In this document: positions 60,638 through 64,000 of the stretch, one piece after another | How positions within the stretch are numbered: the stretch's first letter is position 1 | How the letters are laid out: every line of letters begins with the position of its first letter | Notes under the pieces: model-generated | Databases searched by the model: none | What the model was told of the DNA's origin: nothing | The model's input: only the letters and a program-made list of their open reading frames with translations | Made by a program: the position numbers and the translations under genes | Assembly: GCA_934729465.1 (NCBI GenBank) | Contig: CAKVEP010000004.1 | Coordinates: 1 to 64,000 of the forward strand | Source of the DNA: an uncultured Eubacteriales bacterium | GTDB lineage: Bacteria > Bacillota > Clostridia > Oscillospirales > Acutalibacteraceae | Direction of reading: 5' to 3' | Length of the DNA: 64,000 nucleotides

Positions 60638-60901
60638 ATGTTAAAGGAAGAAAAAACTTCAATAATCAATGAGTATGCTAAGCATGAGGGTGACACTGGT
60701 TCTCCGGAAGTTCAAATAGCTATTCTCACAAACAGAATAAACCATTTGAGCGGTCACTTGAAAATTCATAAGAAAGACCATCATTCTCGCAGAGGTCTAT
60801 ATAAAATGATAGGTCAAAGAAGAAGTTTACTTAACTATCTTATGAAACGTGACGTTGAAAGATATCGTTCAATTATATCAAGATTAGGAATACGTAAGTA
60901 A
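60638..60901 (+). CDS. rpsO: 30S ribosomal protein S15
   Basis: 87-residue S15 of the small subunit central domain, binding 16S rRNA. Typical sequence EGDTGSPEVQIAILTNRINHLSGHLK and HHSRRGLYKMIGQRRSLLNYL. The usual partner pnp follows, as in most bacteria. The ribosome-binding site is AAAGGTGA. Confidence 0.98.
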   Translation: MLKEEKTSIINEYAKHEGDTGSPEVQIAILTNRINHLSGHLKIHKKDHHSRRGLYKMIGQRRSLLNYLMKRDVERYRSIISRLGIRK

Positions 60902-60911
60902 TTATATTTTT

Positions 60912-60939
60912 AAGCGGGTAACTTAAAGGTTGCCTGCTT
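60912..60939 (+). terminator. Hairpin between rpsO and pnp (terminator or RNase processing site)
   Basis: AAGCGGGTAAC (60912-60922) pairs with GTTGCCTGCTT (60929-60939) with two G-T pairs and a six-base loop. There is no clear T run, so it may be a processing or stability hairpin rather than a strict terminator. The 128 bases from here to pnp hold no other recognisable element. Confidence 0.5.
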
Positions 60940-61067
60940 GTTCATATTATAGAGGGTGGGCAAAATTTTAGCAGTTAAATAATAGTTCAAAGGTTTAAAA
61001 AGACTTAATTTGAAGTATTATTTTATTGCTAAATTGAAATTGCCCTGATGAATTTGGAGGTAAATAA

Positions 61068-63155
61068 ATGTTTAAAAATCATAGAATTTTTGAAACGGAG
61101 TTAGCCGGAAGAAAATTAACGGTGGATATAGGAAAAATTGCACAATTAGCGAATGGTTCATGCTTTATAAGATATGGCGATACAGTTATTAATGTTGCTG
61201 TAACGGCGTCTGAAAAGCCGAGAGAGGGAGTAGACTTTTTCCCATTATCGGTAGATTTTGAAGAAAGATTATATGCTGTTGGGAAAATACCTGGTTCGTT
61301 TTCTAAGAGAGAAGGGCGTCCAACCGATAAAGCAATCTTGGCTTCAAGGGTGATAGACAGACCTATAAGACCGCTATTTCCGAAAAATATGCGAAATGAC
61401 GTGTCAGTAGTTTGTATGGTGATGTCGGTTGACCAAGACTGCTCTCCGGAAATCACTGCGATGATAGGAACTTCAATAGCTCTTAGCATATCAGATATAC
61501 CGTGGAACGGACCAATTTCAGGGGTATCTGTTGGTTATGTGAATGGAAAAATAGTGATAAATCCAAGCGAAAAAGAACGTAAAAATTCTAAACTGTCGCT
61601 AACCGTGGCGTCAACCGACAGTCGAATAGCTATGATAGAAGCCGGGGCAGACAGAATAAGTGACGATGTAATGTATGAAGCCATAATGGCTGGGCATAAG
61701 GCAAACCAGCAGGTGATAGAATTTATCAAAAAAATTCAGAAAGAAGTTGGAAAGCAAAAATTTGAATATGAGGCTAAAGAGCCAACTCAAGAGATGTATG
61801 AAGAGATAAAAAATTATGTGATTGAAGACGTAAAGAAGGCTCTTGATACAGATGATAAAATTACTAGAGATGAAATGTTAAAGCCTGTATATGCCAAAGC
61901 TCACGAAAAATTTGATGAAAAATATGAAGATGAAATTAGTCTTATAGATGAGTGTATGTATAAAATACAAAAATACGTTGTGAGAAGGTGGCTTATAGAC
62001 GAACAAAAAAGAGTTGACGGTCGAAAGATGGACGAATTAAGACCGCTAGCGGCAGAAGCGGGGATTTTACCAAGGGTACATGGCTCAGGAATGTTTACGA
62101 GGGGTCAAACTCAGGTTATAACCGTAGCAACGCTCGGACCTGTTAGTGATGAGCAGATTCTTGACGGTATAGACAATGAAGAATACAAACGTTATATGCA
62201 TCATTATAATTTCCCGCCGTATTCTGTTGGTGAGGCAAGACCAAGCAGAGGTCCGGGCAGGCGTGAAATTGGGCATGGCGCACTTGCTGAAAGAGCTCTT
62301 TTGCCTGTCATTCCGGATGTCTCGGAGTTTCCTTATGCAATTAGATTGGTTTCTGAAGTTGTGTCTTCAAACGGGTCAACGTCACAAGCTTCGGTTTGTG
62401 GTTCAACGCTTGCGCTTATGGATGCCGGTGTGCCGATAAAAGAGGCTGTTGCCGGAATATCATGCGGATTGATAACCGAGGGCGACAGATGGATGACTAT
62501 GGTTGACATTCAAGGTCTTGAAGACTTCTTTGGAGACATGGACTTTAAAGTAGCAGGAACTCACGACGGAATAACTGCAATTCAGATGGACTTAAAAATA
62601 GAAGGCTTACTCCCTGAGATGGTTAAAGAGGCACTTTATAAAACTCATAAGGCTAGAAATTATATATTAGATGAGATAATGGCTAAAGCTATTGATAAGC
62701 CGAGGGAGAATTTGTCTGAATATGCTCCTAAAATCGTTATTACTCAAATAGCAGTTGATAAAATAAGAGAAGTAATCGGTTCGGGAGGAAAGGTTATTCA
62801 AAAGATTTCTTCTGATTGTGATGTTAAAATTGATATAGAAGAAGACGGTAAGGTTTATATATTAGGTCAAGATACAAGTAACTGTAAAAAAGCTTTAGAC
62901 ATTATAAACTCTATAGCCAAAGAAATAGAAGTTGGAGTAACTTATAGAGGCGTTGTAACTAAGATACTTGACTTCGGAGCTTTTATTCAAATTGCTCCAA
63001 ATAAAGAGGGAATGTGCCATATATCTCAGCTTTCTAAAAACAGAGTTCAAAAAGTAACGGATGTGTTGAACGTAAATGATGAGGTTTTGGTAAAGGTTAC
63101 AGGTATAGACGAAAAGGGAAGAATAAATTTATCGCTTAAAGATGCGCTGGAATAA
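61068..63155 (+). CDS. pnp: Polynucleotide phosphorylase
   Basis: 3'-to-5' phosphorolytic exoribonuclease. The 695 residues comprise two RNase PH domains (KREGRPTDKAILASRVIDRPIRP; EIGHGALAERAL, SNGSTSQASVCG), a helical linker, a KH domain (VIGSGGKVIQKI) and a C-terminal S1 domain (YRGVVTKILDFGAFIQIAP). GGAGG precedes the ATG. Normal length and order. Confidence 0.98.
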   Translation: MFKNHRIFETELAGRKLTVDIGKIAQLANGSCFIRYGDTVINVAVTASEKPREGVDFFPLSVDFEERLYAVGKIPGSFSKREGRPTDKAILASRVIDRPIRPLFPKNMRNDVSVVCMVMSVDQDCSPEITAMIGTSIALSISDIPWNGPISGVSVGYVNGKIVINPSEKERKNSKLSLTVASTDSRIAMIEAGADRISDDVMYEAIMAGHKANQQVIEFIKKIQKEVGKQKFEYEAKEPTQEMYEEIKNYVIEDVKKALDTDDKITRDEMLKPVYAKAHEKFDEKYEDEISLIDECMYKIQKYVVRRWLIDEQKRVDGRKMDELRPLAAEAGILPRVHGSGMFTRGQTQVITVATLGPVSDEQILDGIDNEEYKRYMHHYNFPPYSVGEARPSRGPGRREIGHGALAERALLPVIPDVSEFPYAIRLVSEVVSSNGSTSQASVCGSTLALMDAGVPIKEAVAGISCGLITEGDRWMTMVDIQGLEDFFGDMDFKVAGTHDGITAIQMDLKIEGLLPEMVKEALYKTHKARNYILDEIMAKAIDKPRENLSEYAPKIVITQIAVDKIREVIGSGGKVIQKISSDCDVKIDIEEDGKVYILGQDTSNCKKALDIINSIAKEIEVGVTYRGVVTKILDFGAFIQIAPNKEGMCHISQLSKNRVQKVTDVLNVNDEVLVKVTGIDEKGRINLSLKDALE

Positions 63156-63165
63156 AAATATTTAT

Positions 63166-63206
63166 ATAAGGTCGGTTACGTTTAAGGTAATCGACTTTAT
63201 TTTTTA
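63166..63206 (+). terminator. Intrinsic terminator after pnp
   Basis: AAGGTCGGTTAC (63168-63179) pairs with GTAATCGACTTT (63187-63198), with G-T pairs and a seven-base loop, followed by a T run at 63200-63206. Confidence 0.78.
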
Positions 63207-63307
63207 TAGGTAAATCCTACATTATAAAAGTATCGGAGAAATAAAACAGTAAATTAATGATAAAATTATTTTAATTTTGTTGTAAGCTTTTTAAAGTAAG
63301 CTGTATA

Positions 63308-63316
63308 TGATATAAT
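63308..63316 (+). promoter_or_regulatory. Extended -10 promoter of the dCMP deaminase gene
   Basis: TGATATAAT at 63308-63316 is a perfect extended -10 element; there is no good -35 box. It lies 31 bases upstream of the TTG start. The 100 bases between the pnp terminator and here show nothing else I can support. Confidence 0.5.
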
Positions 63317-63347
63317 TGAAGGAGAAAAAGATTAGGAGTGATAAACT

Positions 63348-63836
63348 TTGGAGCGGAGAAACAAAGCTAATTACTATCTTGATATAGCTGAAGCTGTGTT
63401 AAAAAGAGGAACATGTAGAAGAAGGAATTTTGGAGCGGTGATTGTGAACAACGACCAAATAATTTCCTCGGGATACACGGGAGCTCCCAGGGGAAGAAAA
63501 AATTGTATAGATATGGGCGTGTGCGTAAGGGAATCGCTTAATATTCCAAGGGGAGAACGATATGAGCTATGTCGCTCTGTTCACGCTGAAGCAAACGCTA
63601 TAATTCATGCTTCGAGGAACGATATGTTAGGAGCAAAGCTTTATCTTGTGGGAATAGAAGTAGGCTCAGGTGATTATGTAAAAAATGCGGCGCCTTGTGC
63701 TATGTGTAAGAGGATGATTATAAATTCAGGTATAGAGAGCGTTGTTATTAGGGACAATAAAAATGATTTTAGAGAGATAAGTGTTTATGAGCTTATCAAG
63801 AACGATGAGTCAGCTTACGGTAAATTTGGATATTAA
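63348..63836 (+). CDS. dCMP deaminase family protein
   Basis: 162 residues of the zinc-dependent cytidine/dCMP deaminase fold, making dUMP from dCMP for thymidylate synthesis. Zinc and proton-shuttle motifs are HAEANA and PCAMCKRMI. An N-terminal TCRRRNFGAVIV and SSGYTGAPRG segment is typical of dCMP deaminases and of ComEB. TTG start behind TAGGAGTG. Confidence 0.9.
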   Translation: MERRNKANYYLDIAEAVLKRGTCRRRNFGAVIVNNDQIISSGYTGAPRGRKNCIDMGVCVRESLNIPRGERYELCRSVHAEANAIIHASRNDMLGAKLYLVGIEVGSGDYVKNAAPCAMCKRMIINSGIESVVIRDNKNDFREISVYELIKNDESAYGKFGY

Positions 63837-63851
63837 TATAGGAGAAAAAAT

Positions 63852-64000
63852 ATGCATTTTCAAAAAAATTATCATATAGGTTATAGAGCTATAAAAACGG
63901 CAATTGCTGTGTCGCTTTGTGCGATAATATCAATGGCGTTTGGAAGGGAAGATGTGTTTTGTGCATCGATAGCAACGATTATATGTATGCAGCAAACGTA
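63852..64000 (+). CDS. Aromatic acid exporter family protein, 3' part outside the window
   Basis: Only the first 49 codons are visible. They read HFQKNYHIGYRAIKTAIAV then SLCAIISMAF, with CASIATIICMQQT further on, matching the N-terminal helix region of the ArAE_1/FUSC-like membrane family. ATG 63852 has AGGAG upstream, 16 bases after the deaminase stop, so the two are probably co-transcribed. The rest of the gene cannot be judged. Confidence 0.7.
   Translation, partial: MHFQKNYHIGYRAIKTAIAVSLCAIISMAFGREDVFCASIATIICMQQT

Noticed and set aside
62085..62439. Open frames in other frames of pnp
   Set aside because: Shadows of the conserved pnp sequence.

Overview
The window is a gene-dense, AT-rich chromosomal segment of a low-GC Gram-positive bacterium, most likely a member of the Clostridia (Oscillospirales/Ruminococcaceae-like). 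The evidence is: the remA-gmk-rpoZ-priA-def-fmt-yugP order, an IspH-ribosomal protein S1 fusion, LL-diaminopimelate aminotransferase (DapL) with DapF, a Spo0A-type regulator, a TepA/FtsK(SpoIIIE) neighbourhood, lipoprotein signals without outer-membrane genes, strong Shine-Dalgarno sites and frequent TTG/GTG starts. Almost everything is vertically inherited housekeeping. There is no IS element, prophage, CRISPR array or rRNA, and no gene-free stretch longer than 300 bases.

Layout. 1-164: tRNA-Gly (cut by the window edge) and tRNA-Cys. 282-5955: remA, gmk, rpoZ, priA, def, fmt and a YugP-type membrane zinc peptidase, tightly packed. 6038-10396 (minus): aspartokinase, class A penicillin-binding protein and endonuclease III, each with a recognisable promoter. 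10582-12890: acpS, nnrD, a lipoprotein and a small secreted orphan. 12933-13794 (minus): two paralogous Nif11-like, double-glycine leader peptides, with an elaborate promoter region up to 14077. 14078-19562: TepA-like protease, uppP, ftsK/spoIIIE, a ComEC-like metallo-beta-lactamase protein and DUF3006. 19704-23989: small membrane proteins, an ECF transporter S component, a DUF6514-like protein, a divergent Spo0A, NhaC and a small anchored protein. 24127-25479: D,D-carboxypeptidase. 25616-40286: a long one-direction run, dapF-pyrG-dapL-recA-recX-rimO-pgsA-cysS-potABCD-thrS, with the first clear terminator only after thrS. 40347-46006: cmk, plsC, ispH-S1 fusion, flavodoxin-like protein, a PASTA pseudokinase and a tiny Cys-rich protein. 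46122-50487: lipoprotein plus two-component system and prmC. 50730-58618: a 2,125-residue repetitive surface protein and a 473-residue unknown protein, each behind its own strong promoter. 58749-64000: phosphohexomutase, rpsO with a structured leader, pnp, dCMP deaminase and the start of an aromatic acid exporter family gene.

How the genes fit together. Several serve the envelope: LysC, DapL and DapF feed diaminopimelate to peptidoglycan; UppP recycles the lipid carrier; the class A PBP and the carboxypeptidase build and trim the wall; IspH feeds isoprenoid carrier synthesis; PgsA and PlsC make phospholipid. The least explained parts are the leader-peptide pair, the pseudokinase with PASTA domains, the Spo0A with an altered recognition helix, the giant repeat protein with its unknown neighbour, and a PotD that carries both a lipobox and a C-terminal membrane helix. 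None of these could be tested by database search here.
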